Origin: Ruminococcus sp. | GTDB lineage: Bacteria > Bacillota > Clostridia > Oscillospirales > Acutalibacteraceae | Length of the DNA stretch: 64,000 nucleotides | Reading direction: 5' to 3' | Assembly: GCA_017473775.1 (NCBI GenBank) | Contig: JAFUJH010000052.1 | Span: 1 to 64,000 of the forward strand | In this document: positions 33,660 through 43,205 of the stretch, piece after piece | Layout of the letters: every line of letters begins with the position of its first letter | Numbering within the stretch: the stretch's first letter is position 1 | Notes under the pieces: generated by a model | Database searches by the model: none | The model's input: the letters and a program-made list of their open reading frames with translations, nothing else | Told to the model about the DNA's origin: nothing | Program-made: the position numbers and the translations under genes

Positions 33660-35398
33660 TATGCACTCACCTCCGCATAACCTTCTTCAAGTTTTTTCTG
33701 TGTTGTATAGAGTTTGGCATATCCGCTATTCTTAGCCATTAACCGGTTGTGTGTGCCGCTTTCCTTCAATTCTCCGGATTCCATATAGTAGATAAGATCC
33801 GACGGCACGACATTGGCAAGACGGTGCGAGATAACTATAACCGCTTTTTCTGCCGATAACGCCTTGATATTTGCCATAATGATAGCTTCGCTTTCAATAT
33901 CGATATTGCTTGTGGCTTCATCAAACACATAAATATCTTTATTGGCAACCAGATTTATAGCAAGGGCAAGTCTTTGCTTCTGACCGCCCGAAATGTTCGC
34001 CGCATCCTCAGTGATGACCTTATCAAGTCCACCGTTTTCACGGATAAAGTCGGAAAGGTTCACCTTTTCAAGTGCCCCATAGATTTCTTCATCAGTCACA
34101 TCTTTATTTGCAAGCATAAAGTTCCCTCGCACTGTCTCGTTAAAAATATATGTATTATAACTGACAACGGCAAGATGTGAATAGTAAGACTCGCGAGAAA
34201 GACTTTCGAGTTCCTTTCCGCCAACCGTAACAACACCGGCCTTCGGTCGGAACGCACCGAACAGCATATTAACGACTGTAGATTTGCCGCATCCTGACTC
34301 ACCCACAATGGAGGTCATGCCTATTTTAGGGAAGGTCATAGATATGTTTTTAAGCACATCACGCTTACCGTCATAGGAAAAGGTCACGCTATCAATCTTG
34401 AGTTCTGTATCTTCAACTGATTCGTCTCCCCAAATGGGATCGGGTTGTTCAAGCAAAGACAGGATTTTCTTGCCTGCCGATGCACCATTCATTGCAACAT
34501 GGAAAGCCGAGCCGAATGCACGAAGAGGCAGGAAGAAATCAACCGCTACAAGAATCAGAAACAATGCCGCAATCGGCGCAAGACCCCAGTGTACAACCGA
34601 CAGAATTGCCATAGCAATGCCGAGACCTGCACCGCCGTACGCCACCAAGTCCATAATAGTTGTGCTGGCAAGTTGCATCACGAGAACCTTCATGGTGATT
34701 TTGCGGAAATCCCCGCTTGCTTCGTTCATTTTTTCATGCTGTGCTCCGTCAGCCTTAAAGATTTTGAGCTCTTTAAGTCCCTGAACGCTATCCAGAAAGG
34801 AGTCACCCATGGAGGTATACTTGCCCCAATACTTTGCAAATATCTTCTTTGCGTATTTGGATACGGCGATGATAGAAACAGGAATCAGCGGAACACAGCA
34901 AAGCAGAACTACCGCCACACGCCACTCAATCCATACGGTAATACCAAACAGAATAAAGGGTGCAAGCATAGCGTAGAAGAACTGCGGAATATAGGAAGAA
35001 TAGTAGAGGTCAAGCTGCTCCACACCTTCCATAGAAACCTGTGTGAGTCCTGCCATGCTCATTCCGTCGGTAGAGCGAACACCTAAATTTACGATTTTAT
35101 TATAAACACGCTCACGCAGGTCCTTCTTTGCCTTTCTGCCAAGGAGATCTTTCAGGTCACCCACCAAACGAGATGCGATATAACGGATTGCAATTCCGAT
35201 GATCGCGCAAACCGCAGGCCACAAAAAGATAACTGCACCTCCGCTGTATTCACCATAGTGAATGGCGAGATTGATTGCCCAGCAAATACTCGCTGTGATA
35301 CCCACATTAGCAAACAAGCCGAGCACCATCAGACCTACAGTGTAAAATATATATTTCTTATTTCCTCCGAGCAATCGGAGTAAATTCTTATCTATCAT
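33659..35398 (-). CDS. ABC exporter half-transporter, first subunit
   Basis: A 579-residue exporter subunit. Six membrane helices are followed by an ATPase domain with Walker A GESGCGKST, signature NISGGQKQRLALA, Walker B DIYVFDEATSNID and switch His in ISHRLANV. The Glu after Walker B is present (DEATS). Both subunits therefore look catalytically competent, unlike some heterodimers in which one site is degenerate. It starts directly after the FtsX-type permease gene. Confidence 0.9.
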   Translation of the reverse strand: MIDKNLLRLLGGNKKYIFYTVGLMVLGLFANVGITASICWAINLAIHYGEYSGGAVIFLWPAVCAIIGIAIRYIASRLVGDLKDLLGRKAKKDLRERVYNKIVNLGVRSTDGMSMAGLTQVSMEGVEQLDLYYSSYIPQFFYAMLAPFILFGITVWIEWRVAVVLLCCVPLIPVSIIAVSKYAKKIFAKYWGKYTSMGDSFLDSVQGLKELKIFKADGAQHEKMNEASGDFRKITMKVLVMQLASTTIMDLVAYGGAGLGIAMAILSVVHWGLAPIAALFLILVAVDFFLPLRAFGSAFHVAMNGASAGKKILSLLEQPDPIWGDESVEDTELKIDSVTFSYDGKRDVLKNISMTFPKIGMTSIVGESGCGKSTVVNMLFGAFRPKAGVVTVGGKELESLSRESYYSHLAVVSYNTYIFNETVRGNFMLANKDVTDEEIYGALEKVNLSDFIRENGGLDKVITEDAANISGGQKQRLALAINLVANKDIYVFDEATSNIDIESEAIIMANIKALSAEKAVIVISHRLANVVPSDLIYYMESGELKESGTHNRLMAKNSGYAKLYTTQKKLEEGYAEVSA

Positions 35399-37669
35399 TT
35401 ATTCAACTCCTTTCAGAGCCTCAACCATATCAATTTTCTTATTCTTTCTCGAAACCATAAGACCAACAAGGAGGGATACACCGAATGTGAGTGCAATGCT
35501 GACCACATAGGTCAGTATGCCAAGGGTGAGGCTGAGTTCGTATTCACTGACAAGGGCGGTAATCAACACATTAAGCACACCAACGCCTGCAGGAATACCG
35601 AGCAATACACCGATAACAGTCAACCATATATTCTGACTTATCAGCAGTTTGCCGATATGTTTATCACGGAAACCGAGGACTTTAAGAGTTGCAAGTTCAC
35701 GGTGTCGTTCTACATAACTCATAACGCCAAGATTATACAGAACAACAATGCCAAGAACGACGGCAGCCACTACCAGCACCACAATCATCACATTCATAAT
35801 TTCCATAAAGGTGTCGTAACTGTCCATGATCGTATCCTTGTCTTGCTTACCTGAAATAATGGCAGAGTTTTCGATGTCTTCCGATGCCTTATCCGTATAG
35901 ATAGAGCCGATGTGATATTCTATACCGATGCTATCGGCATAGGTGTCGGTCATTACAATACATTCACTGACAAGGGAGCGTGTGTAGCCTGCAACCTTTA
36001 CTTTATAGGTCTCCTCGCTTCCGTAGGGAGAAAACTCAATCGTATCGCCGATTTTGGCAGTATCTTTCAGTCGCAGACAGAGATACACGCCGTCATCGGT
36101 CAGGTTCATCAATTCGTTTTCTTCTGTAAGGAAACCAACCTTGCCGCCATCTGCACTGTAAATATCAAGGGTTATGGTTTTGCCCTCATAACTGATACCG
36201 CTTGAAGCCTGCCAATCACCATTCACCTTATTTGCAAGAGCAATAGAATCCTCGTTTGCAGCAGATTCCGAAAGAATAACCTTTGTAGTGTAATTGCTAA
36301 TATCGTTATCCAGCATACCGAGAAAACTTTCCATCGTATCCTTCATACCGAGTCCACCTACAAGCAGAACAGTACAGCCGATAACACCTACAAGTGTCAT
36401 GGCACTGCGGGATTTATGGCGGAGAATATCCCGAATATTCCACTTTGTGCCAAAAGGAAGTTTATTCCAGAAGGGCAGTTTTTCGATAATACTCTTTTTC
36501 ATTGCCTTTGGGGTATAAGGACGGAGGGCATCGGCGGCGGTTCCTTTCAGCATTTTCTTTACTGACAGGAAACTTATCAGAGTCAGGAACACAAGCATTA
36601 CCGCCATAACAGGAATACAGAATCCGGGCATTACAAGATCCCACCCAGGCAGATCCAGGTATGTACTCATCATTCCGTTAGGACTTATGATAAGCGACGC
36701 CACAATGTAACCGAGAACAACACCAAGCACCAAGCCGATAAGACCAATCATAAGTCCATAAGAAGTATAGTGCATCAGTATCTTTCGGTCACGGAAGCCA
36801 AGAGCTTTCAGCGTGCCGATTTGCACCTTTTCATTGGCAGAAATACGGTGCATTGTTGTTACCATTGTCAGAATAGCGATAGCAAGGAACAGCACAGGTA
36901 GAATAGAGCCCATTGTTTTGCCTTCTTCGGCTTCACTCATAACACCTGCATAGGAATAGTGTTCATCCTTTGTAGTTACAAGGAAAGTCGTGCCTGTGGC
37001 ATCCTTAATTTCTTCTTCAAGGTCTGCCTTGCCCATATCGGAGATAATGTTGATCTGGGGATAGAACGCCATACCAAGAACTTTTTCCAGTGTTTTCGGC
37101 GTAACATACGCAAAACCAAAGGCTTCGTAATCAGGCATAAGTTGATTTTCATCGGCAACGCAAATAAGGTTTTCGCCGCTTTTAACAAGTCCTGCTACCT
37201 TGCCCGAAATTTCAGCACCTGTGTATGTGAAGGTCAGTTCATCACCGATTTTAATATCATTGGCATCTGCAAACTTATCTGAGAGCCAAATGCCGTCAGA
37301 GCTTTCATCATACTGAGCACCGTCCATAACAAGCATTGTGGAAACGGTATAGTTTTCGGAAACATTGAGAGCAACAGACTTTTTGGTGTCCTTAATCCCT
37401 ACATTTATATTAAAATAGCGTGTTGCGGCATCTACGCCGTCAATGTCTTGTATGGCTTTGATGTCATCCTCTGTAAAGCCGGACTCGGAATATATGCGAA
37501 AATCGGCATAGTTTGTTTCTTCTAAAAAAGTGATTGCATCGTGCTCAAGGCTTTTCCATTCCATATTAAAACCAAGGAAAATGCCTACACCAATGGCAAT
37601 CATAATGACCATGGAAATAAACTGCGATTTATAATTCCACGCAGTACGGAACAATTTTCGTATCAGCAT
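35399..37669 (-). CDS. FtsX/MacB-type ABC permease
   Basis: A 756-residue permease with two FtsX domains. Membrane segment at about 17-36, an extracytoplasmic MacB-PCD-like domain, then three segments (about 262-380), a second extracytoplasmic domain, and a last block of three segments (about 635-745) ending in SRKNKKIDMVEALKG. Family members transmit ATP hydrolysis into movement of the outer domains, as in antimicrobial-peptide efflux or lipoprotein release. It pairs with the ATPase 3 bases upstream. Confidence 0.9.
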   Translation of the reverse strand: MLIRKLFRTAWNYKSQFISMVIMIAIGVGIFLGFNMEWKSLEHDAITFLEETNYADFRIYSESGFTEDDIKAIQDIDGVDAATRYFNINVGIKDTKKSVALNVSENYTVSTMLVMDGAQYDESSDGIWLSDKFADANDIKIGDELTFTYTGAEISGKVAGLVKSGENLICVADENQLMPDYEAFGFAYVTPKTLEKVLGMAFYPQINIISDMGKADLEEEIKDATGTTFLVTTKDEHYSYAGVMSEAEEGKTMGSILPVLFLAIAILTMVTTMHRISANEKVQIGTLKALGFRDRKILMHYTSYGLMIGLIGLVLGVVLGYIVASLIISPNGMMSTYLDLPGWDLVMPGFCIPVMAVMLVFLTLISFLSVKKMLKGTAADALRPYTPKAMKKSIIEKLPFWNKLPFGTKWNIRDILRHKSRSAMTLVGVIGCTVLLVGGLGMKDTMESFLGMLDNDISNYTTKVILSESAANEDSIALANKVNGDWQASSGISYEGKTITLDIYSADGGKVGFLTEENELMNLTDDGVYLCLRLKDTAKIGDTIEFSPYGSEETYKVKVAGYTRSLVSECIVMTDTYADSIGIEYHIGSIYTDKASEDIENSAIISGKQDKDTIMDSYDTFMEIMNVMIVVLVVAAVVLGIVVLYNLGVMSYVERHRELATLKVLGFRDKHIGKLLISQNIWLTVIGVLLGIPAGVGVLNVLITALVSEYELSLTLGILTYVVSIALTFGVSLLVGLMVSRKNKKIDMVEALKGVE

Positions 37670-37672
37670 AGT

Positions 37673-38374
37673 TTACCACTCCACTTCATCGGCACTCATA
37701 GGAGCAGTTTGTTCCTCATAAGATTTAATTTTGCCGTTCTTTACCCGGATGACCACATCTGCCATCTTGGCAATGTTTTGATTGTGGGTAACAACCACAA
37801 TGGTCTTGCCGTAGTTCTTCGCCATAGAAAGCAGGAGTTTCAGAACAAGCACACCTGTTTCGGAATCAAGTGCACCGGTCGGTTCGTCGCAAAGGAGAAT
37901 TTTGGGATTTTTTGCAAGAGCACGAGCAATGGATACTCGCTGCTGTTCCCCGCCCGAAAGTTCTGACGGGAAATTATGCAGGTGGTCAGCAAGACCTACC
38001 TCGGCAATCATCTTTTTCGGGTCAATAGCATCTTTGGAAATGTCCTTTACAAGAGCGACATTTTCATAAACCGTAAGCGTCGGAATGAGGTTGTAGAACT
38101 GAAACACAAAACCGACGGTAGAGGCACGGTAATCCGCAAGTTCGTTGTTTGATAATGTGGAAATATCTTTACCATTCACGATAATCTGTCCGCCTGTAGG
38201 GCTGTCCAGACCGCCCAGCATATTAAGCAGTGTACTTTTACCTGCACCGCTGGGGCCAAGAATAACCACAAACTTTCCCTCGTCAAGAGTAAAGCTTACA
38301 CCGTCCAGTGCCCTCAACTCGTGGTCACCGCTTGTATAAACGCGGGTAACATCCTTAAATTCTACGATAGACAT
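37673..38374 (-). CDS. ABC ATP-binding protein (LolD/MacB type)
   Basis: A 233-residue ATPase: Walker [10 protein letters not shown] near 39-47, signature [15 protein letters not shown] near 138-152, Walker [18 protein letters not shown] near 158-174. It is the first gene of a six-gene operon ending at 31225 and partners the FtsX-type permease. GGAGGAG precedes the ATG. Two TTAGC-N4-GCTAA dyads lie upstream, so a repressor probably controls the operon; no regulator gene is adjacent. Confidence 0.9.
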   Translation of the reverse strand: MSIVEFKDVTRVYTSGDHELRALDGVSFTLDEGKFVVILGPSGAGKSTLLNMLGGLDSPTGGQIIVNGKDISTLSNNELADYRASTVGFVFQFYNLIPTLTVYENVALVKDISKDAIDPKKMIAEVGLADHLHNFPSELSGGEQQRVSIARALAKNPKILLCDEPTGALDSETGVLVLKLLLSMAKNYGKTIVVVTHNQNIAKMADVVIRVKNGKIKSYEEQTAPMSADEVEW

Positions 38375-38395
38375 ATTGACTCCTCCTATATAGTA

Positions 38396-38411
38396 GTTAG
38401 CGTTGGCTAAC
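38396..38411. promoter_or_regulatory. operator dyad GTTAGC-GTTG-GCTAAC
   Basis: Arms GTTAGC (38396-38401) and GCTAAC (38406-38411). It lies between the likely -10 region and the start codon of the ATPase gene, 22 bases before the ATG. Confidence 0.65.
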
Positions 38412-38439
38412 CAACATTTCTTAATATAGCGGCGACTCG

Positions 38440-38455
38440 ATTAGCCGCCGCTAAC
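38440..38455. promoter_or_regulatory. operator dyad ATTAGC-CGCC-GCTAAC
   Basis: Arms ATTAGC (38440-38445) and GCTAAC (38450-38455). Same consensus as the dyad 44 bases downstream (about four helical turns), as expected for cooperative repressor sites flanking a promoter. Confidence 0.65.
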
Positions 38456-38593
38456 TCAATATTAAAGTATACACCGAATTTCCCCAAAAGTCAATTACTT
38501 CAAGAGATTTATACGAAAAACTACATTTTTCTTCTCTGTTGGGTTAAATTAAACCAAGGCTTGTTTTTTAAGTGGGACTTAAATATTATGCAA

Positions 38594-38633
38594 AAGCAGA
38601 GTGGCAATGCACAAACACATTACCGCTCTGCTT
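38594..38633 (-). terminator. terminator of the phosphonate operon
   Basis: AAGCAGAG (38594-38601) pairs with CTCTGCTT (38626-38633), extended by GG/CC and AATG/CATT; on the minus strand TTTTGC follows. It lies 54 bases past the phnX stop. Confidence 0.8.
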
Positions 38634-38686
38634 GATTTGCAATTAAGAGTCAACACGGCGATAGTAGAATCTCCGTATTTTTTCTG

Positions 38687-39469
38687 TCATTTTTCGATTC
38701 TTTCAATTAAATCGCACAGTTCGCTCATGTTGCTAATCACATAATCCGCACCGCATGCTTCATACACCTTACGAACACGCTCTGCTTCAAGTGCTTTATG
38801 CTCGGGAGAAAGTGCCTCATACTCGGCTTGAGCGTATCCCATAACAGAACTGCCCTCGATAATTCCAACAGAAATCACACTTGCGTTTTTGCCTTCTTTA
38901 ATATCTGCAACTGTATCGCCAACCTTTATTGCAGCATTTACGCTGCTGACACCAAGTGCTTCAAGATTTCTGAACACCATATACGGATAAGGTCTACCCT
39001 TATTTTCAGTGTGGTTTGGGCAAAACCAAGCATCAGGCTTGTATCCCTGTTCCTCTGCGGATTTTGTTACAATCTCCATCATTTCGATTGTGTAGCCTGT
39101 TGTTGAGCCGATTTTTATACCGCGATTTCTAAGTTCCGCAACAGCATTGAGCACGAACGGCTTAGGGGTACTGAATTTATGGAGAATACGGAAAATTGCT
39201 TTTTCACTTTCTTCGTAAATTGCATCAACATCCGTTTTGCTCCACATTCTGCCGTGTGCCTTATTCCACTCCTCAGTTATGCGGGGCATTTTCATCATTG
39301 TGTGGATATGATCCCACTTAAGCATTCCCATCGGCGTTCTTACTTCTTCAATTGTTGGTGCAATACCGAAGGATTTGAAAGCTTCCATAAAAGCCTCAAC
39401 AGGAGCAAAAGAACCGTAGTCAACAGTTGTACCTGCCCAGTCAAAAATTACCGCTTCTATTTTTTTCAC
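38687..39469 (-). CDS. phnX: phosphonoacetaldehyde hydrolase
   Basis: A 260-residue HAD-superfamily hydrolase that splits phosphonoacetaldehyde to acetaldehyde and phosphate. The first HAD motif FDWAGTTVDYGS places the nucleophile Asp at 10, and GMLKWDH places the Schiff-base Lys at about 51, a mark of phosphonatase rather than of other HAD enzymes. Later motifs are IGSTTGYT and VGDTVADI. It directly follows phnW with a 9-base gap and so completes the two-step 2-aminoethylphosphonate pathway. The acetaldehyde could feed AdhE encoded in the same window, though that link is inference. Confidence 0.95.
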   Translation of the reverse strand: MKKIEAVIFDWAGTTVDYGSFAPVEAFMEAFKSFGIAPTIEEVRTPMGMLKWDHIHTMMKMPRITEEWNKAHGRMWSKTDVDAIYEESEKAIFRILHKFSTPKPFVLNAVAELRNRGIKIGSTTGYTIEMMEIVTKSAEEQGYKPDAWFCPNHTENKGRPYPYMVFRNLEALGVSSVNAAIKVGDTVADIKEGKNASVISVGIIEGSSVMGYAQAEYEALSPEHKALEAERVRKVYEACGADYVISNMSELCDLIERIEK

Positions 39470-39478
39470 ATTGCCACC

Positions 39479-40564
39479 TCATCTTGAAACAAAATCCGCA
39501 AAAATGCCATAAAGCTTTTCAATGTCCTCGGTATAGATTTCACCGATATTTCCAATACGGAAAACATCCGCATCAGTAACCTTACCGGGATAAATAGCAT
39601 AGCCTCTGTCTTTGATAAAACGATACATTTCTTCAAATGAGAAATTCGCTGCATCGGGATAAAGAAATGTAGTGATAATTGGACTCTGATTACTATCAAG
39701 ATATGTACTAAAACCAAGGCTTGTCATTTTTTCAATCAACAAGCGATTGTTTTCGGAGTAACGAGCACATCTTGCTTTGACTCCGCCCTCTGCTTCAAGC
39801 TCTTCAAGAGCCTTTGCAAAGGCAAGCACAACATGAGTAGGAGAAGTGAAACGCCATTTGCCGTCCCTTTCCATGCACTCCCACTGGTCATAAAGATCAA
39901 GAGAAAGACTCACCGCGTTACCTTCACACTTCTTTAGTTCACTTCTCCGACAGATAATGAACGAGAAACCCGGAACTCCCTGAATGCACTTGTTAGCGGA
40001 ACTGATAATAAAGTCGATTCCAAGACCTGCAACATCAATATCAACCCCGCCAAAACTTGACATTGCGTCAACAATAAAGGTTCTGCCCAGAGACTTGACA
40101 GCCTTTGCAACAGCCACAATGTCATTGATAATTCCCGATGTTGTTTCACAGTGTACCATTGATACATGAGTAATAGCAGGGTCGTTTTCAATTTCATTTG
40201 CAATAATCTTTGCATCAGGAACTTCATTGTATCTGAAGTTGAGGATTTTGTAATCAATGCCTGCGTGCTTTGCGATATCCTCCATGCGTTCGCCGTAAGC
40301 ACCATTTGCTGCAATGAGAAGTTTTCCTTTTTTTCCGACTGAAGAGGTCAGTGTTGACTCTACTCCAAAGGTACCGCTTCCCTGCATAAGAACAACAGTA
40401 TATTCCTTCTCGGATACATGAGCGATTCTAAGTAAATCCTTTCTGATATACTGAGTAATCTGCTTGTAATCATTATCCCAAGTACAATGGTCAACAAGCA
40501 TCTCCTTCTTAACAGTTTCGGTTGTAGTAAGAGGTCCCGGAGTAAGAAGTTTATAGTTAATCAT
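39479..40564 (-). CDS. phnW: 2-aminoethylphosphonate-pyruvate transaminase
   Basis: A 361-residue PLP enzyme (class V aminotransferase) that converts 2-aminoethylphosphonate and pyruvate to phosphonoacetaldehyde and alanine. The N-terminal LLTPGPLTTTETVKKEML, the block MQGSGTFGVES, the PLP-binding region VDAMSSFGG, and SSANKCIQG with the cofactor Lys near 192 are all present. Full length for the family. It lies downstream of the importer genes and upstream of phnX in one operon. Confidence 0.95.
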   Translation of the reverse strand: MINYKLLTPGPLTTTETVKKEMLVDHCTWDNDYKQITQYIRKDLLRIAHVSEKEYTVVLMQGSGTFGVESTLTSSVGKKGKLLIAANGAYGERMEDIAKHAGIDYKILNFRYNEVPDAKIIANEIENDPAITHVSMVHCETTSGIINDIVAVAKAVKSLGRTFIVDAMSSFGGVDIDVAGLGIDFIISSANKCIQGVPGFSFIICRRSELKKCEGNAVSLSLDLYDQWECMERDGKWRFTSPTHVVLAFAKALEELEAEGGVKARCARYSENNRLLIEKMTSLGFSTYLDSNQSPIITTFLYPDAANFSFEEMYRFIKDRGYAIYPGKVTDADVFRIGNIGEIYTEDIEKLYGIFADFVSR

Positions 40565-40581
40565 ATTCTTTATCCTTTTAA

Positions 40582-41571
40582 TTATTTACATGACTCAGAG
40601 AGACTTCTGTGTTTTTCAAGAAGTTCTACTGTGAGTGCTTCAGGAAACACCTTTGAGTTTGCAGAAATTGCATCACTGTCAGCAATTTCTCCCTTATACA
40701 GTGGCACAGGATAGTATTCCATAAGGTCTGTTCTGCCGTTTTCGATAATACATTTCACCATTTCCATTGCAAGAGAATTTGTATTATCTCCCTTGTCAAC
40801 TACTGCAAGAGACTCTGTAAGAGTAAAGTTACCCTCTGTAGGGTCTACAAAATCAACAGGAAGACCATCTGCCTTGTCTGCAACAGCCTGATGTCTCAGA
40901 CCAAAACCGATTGCAACCTCTCCAGCACGAACTTTTTTAATAGGTCCTGAGCCTGACTGTTCAATATGCGCTCCGGCATTTTTGTAAATATCGGTAAGAA
41001 TTTCCTTTGTCTCGTCCTCGCCGTATTCACTGATAAGGGATTGAATCATAAGCCATGCTGTTGATGAACCCTGAATGTCAACTACTGAAATGTAACCTTC
41101 ATATTCGGGATTTGCCAAATCTTTAACAGAAGTGGGCATAGCAAGTCCGTTTGCACTGAGCACATCGGTGTTGACAAGTATTGCACCTTGATTGGCAAGG
41201 AAAGGAGCATAATATGAGGGATACTCCTCATTGGTGTTCACATCAAATGTTAATTCCTCGAACATCTGATATTCTGCCTGAGCGCTTTCAATATAATAAC
41301 TGCTCATTGTGATAATATCTGCTTCAATGTCCTTGCCCTCTGCAAGCATTTTGCCACCGAGTTCGGAAGTTCCGAAACTCTGGAACACATACTTACCCTC
41401 GTAGCCGTTAGCATCAAGTGTTTTCTTCATTGACTCAACCGCTTCGTCATCTGCGTTTGAGTAGATAATAACCTGCTCATTTCCATTTGAAGTACAGCCC
41501 CAAAGAACTGCACAGGCTGTAAGCACCATAACGGCACAAAGAATTGCACTTAATGTTTTTTTGATTTTCAT
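40582..41571 (-). CDS. 2-aminoethylphosphonate-type ABC substrate-binding lipoprotein
   Basis: A 329-residue extracellular binding protein with lipobox VLWGC (Cys near 26) and a type II periplasmic-binding fold (VIIYSNADDEAVESM ... QGSSTAWLMIQ). The family resembles iron(III) and putrescine-type binding proteins; its place beside phnW and phnX points to 2-aminoethylphosphonate. The start overlaps the permease stop by four bases (ATGA). No experimental basis is visible, so the substrate is inferred from context. Confidence 0.85.
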   Translation of the reverse strand: MKIKKTLSAILCAVMVLTACAVLWGCTSNGNEQVIIYSNADDEAVESMKKTLDANGYEGKYVFQSFGTSELGGKMLAEGKDIEADIITMSSYYIESAQAEYQMFEELTFDVNTNEEYPSYYAPFLANQGAILVNTDVLSANGLAMPTSVKDLANPEYEGYISVVDIQGSSTAWLMIQSLISEYGEDETKEILTDIYKNAGAHIEQSGSGPIKKVRAGEVAIGFGLRHQAVADKADGLPVDFVDPTEGNFTLTESLAVVDKGDNTNSLAMEMVKCIIENGRTDLMEYYPVPLYKGEIADSDAISANSKVFPEALTVELLEKHRSLSESCK

Positions 41572-43205
41572 ATTGATTTTCCTTTCTTTTTTTGGATTAC
41601 CGCAAAGAGTCTTACGAGACCCTTCACAGCAAGGTTTGTTATTAAAATCAGGATTGACAGCACAAATATTTCATTGAAGTTTGCAAAGTGCTGTAATTCC
41701 TTGATTTTTGCTGTGACAATCATTGTTCTTGTGCTTGCAAGAAAGATAACCGCACTGACGGTTACCATTGCATTCACAAAGAAGTAACTAAACACCTCAA
41801 AAAGAGTCGAAACGGCGTTTGGAGTTATTATGCGTAGAACAGTCTTAATCCAACTGTCACCCATAAGACGGGCTGTAGTTTCCCAGCCGGCGTTCAACTT
41901 TTCAAGACTGCTTTTCATCATAAGATAAGGAGAAGAAAAATAGTGAACAATATTGCAGATAACAAGTATCGCAAAAGTGTTGTGCATAAATGTGCCTTTG
42001 AAGCAGAGCAGATACGCAACGCCGAGAACCATACCCGGAATTGTATTTGTAATAAGTGATATTATATCCGGCAACTTTCCGTAACGGCGGTGTTCGCTTC
42101 GTCTTGCAGAAACAAGAGCTGTGCCATACACAATAAGAGTGCCAAAAACCGAGGTCAGCAATGCGACAAACAGAGAATTCCTACATACACTCATAAGTGA
42201 ATCATCTGAAAAAATTTCTGTTATGTGTTCAAGTGAAAAATTCATTCTGTATGGCCACTGTTCCACAAAAGGAACAATGAAAATTACCGCAAAAACAGAC
42301 AACACACAAAGAATTATCACAGCTGAAATCAGTCCGAATATAATATCTCTTGCACGGTTTCCGCTAAGTTCAACAACCGAGATTTTGCTGTAGCGGATAT
42401 TGTATTTGTTAAGGACAGAAATCAGGATAATACTAAGTATCGACGGTAAAAGCATTATAATTGACACCGCTGAACCTGTGTTAAAATCAGGAAGACTGCC
42501 CAACATTTCGTTATAAAGCCGTGTTGAAAGAAGTTCAATATTTCCGGCAAGTGCCGCAGGTATACCGTAATCTGTAAAACTTAATGTAAAACTCTGAATA
42601 AAGGATACAGCCAAGGTGCTGATGAGCGGCGTAATAACTGTTGCTAAAAAGCACTTTAATCTGCTGTCACCCATCATCCGTGACACAATCATAAATTTTT
42701 TGTCAATATACCCCATTGTATTGTTGATGAGCATAAAAGATACAGGCAGAGTGTAGATTACATATCCTATGATAAGTCCTGCCATGCCGTAAATATCAAC
42801 AAAGTGTCCGCCTAAAAACTTAGTTATAAGACCTTGGTTTCCAAATGAGTAAATAATCGCAAATCCGTATGTAATGGTGGGCAAAAGCATCGGAAACATA
42901 ATAAGGGTCGAAATAATCTTTTTAATTTTTCTGTTTATATTTGTATAGTTAATCGCATAGGCAGGAATAAACGCTAGAACTGTCGTAATAACACCGCTGA
43001 CAGAGGAAACAAGAACGCTGTTCCCGAACGCCTTTACAATACTTCCGTCGGAAAAAAGATTGGCATAAAACTTAAATGTTACATTGCCATCCTCGCAAAA
43101 AGATTTAAAGAGAATTGTAACCATGGGCAGAAGAAGGAAAATGCCAAACAGTATACCTGTGAATACGATGATTATCTTCTGCGGTGAAACCTTATGTTTA
43201 ATCAT
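41568..43205 (-). CDS. fused two-domain ABC importer permease
   Basis: A 545-residue permease with about 12 membrane helices. Two BPD_transp_1 halves are visible, each with an EAA-like loop: SRMMGDSRLKCFLATVITPL in the first half and ARLMGDSWIKTVLRIITPNA in the second. Many phosphonate importers have two separate permeases (PhnU and PhnV) or a fused one as here; the fused form resembles FbpB/ThiP-type permeases. Overlaps the ATPase gene upstream and the binding-protein gene downstream by four bases each. Confidence 0.85.
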   Translation of the reverse strand: MIKHKVSPQKIIIVFTGILFGIFLLLPMVTILFKSFCEDGNVTFKFYANLFSDGSIVKAFGNSVLVSSVSGVITTVLAFIPAYAINYTNINRKIKKIISTLIMFPMLLPTITYGFAIIYSFGNQGLITKFLGGHFVDIYGMAGLIIGYVIYTLPVSFMLINNTMGYIDKKFMIVSRMMGDSRLKCFLATVITPLISTLAVSFIQSFTLSFTDYGIPAALAGNIELLSTRLYNEMLGSLPDFNTGSAVSIIMLLPSILSIILISVLNKYNIRYSKISVVELSGNRARDIIFGLISAVIILCVLSVFAVIFIVPFVEQWPYRMNFSLEHITEIFSDDSLMSVCRNSLFVALLTSVFGTLIVYGTALVSARRSEHRRYGKLPDIISLITNTIPGMVLGVAYLLCFKGTFMHNTFAILVICNIVHYFSSPYLMMKSSLEKLNAGWETTARLMGDSWIKTVLRIITPNAVSTLFEVFSYFFVNAMVTVSAVIFLASTRTMIVTAKIKELQHFANFNEIFVLSILILITNLAVKGLVRLFAVIQKKKGKSI

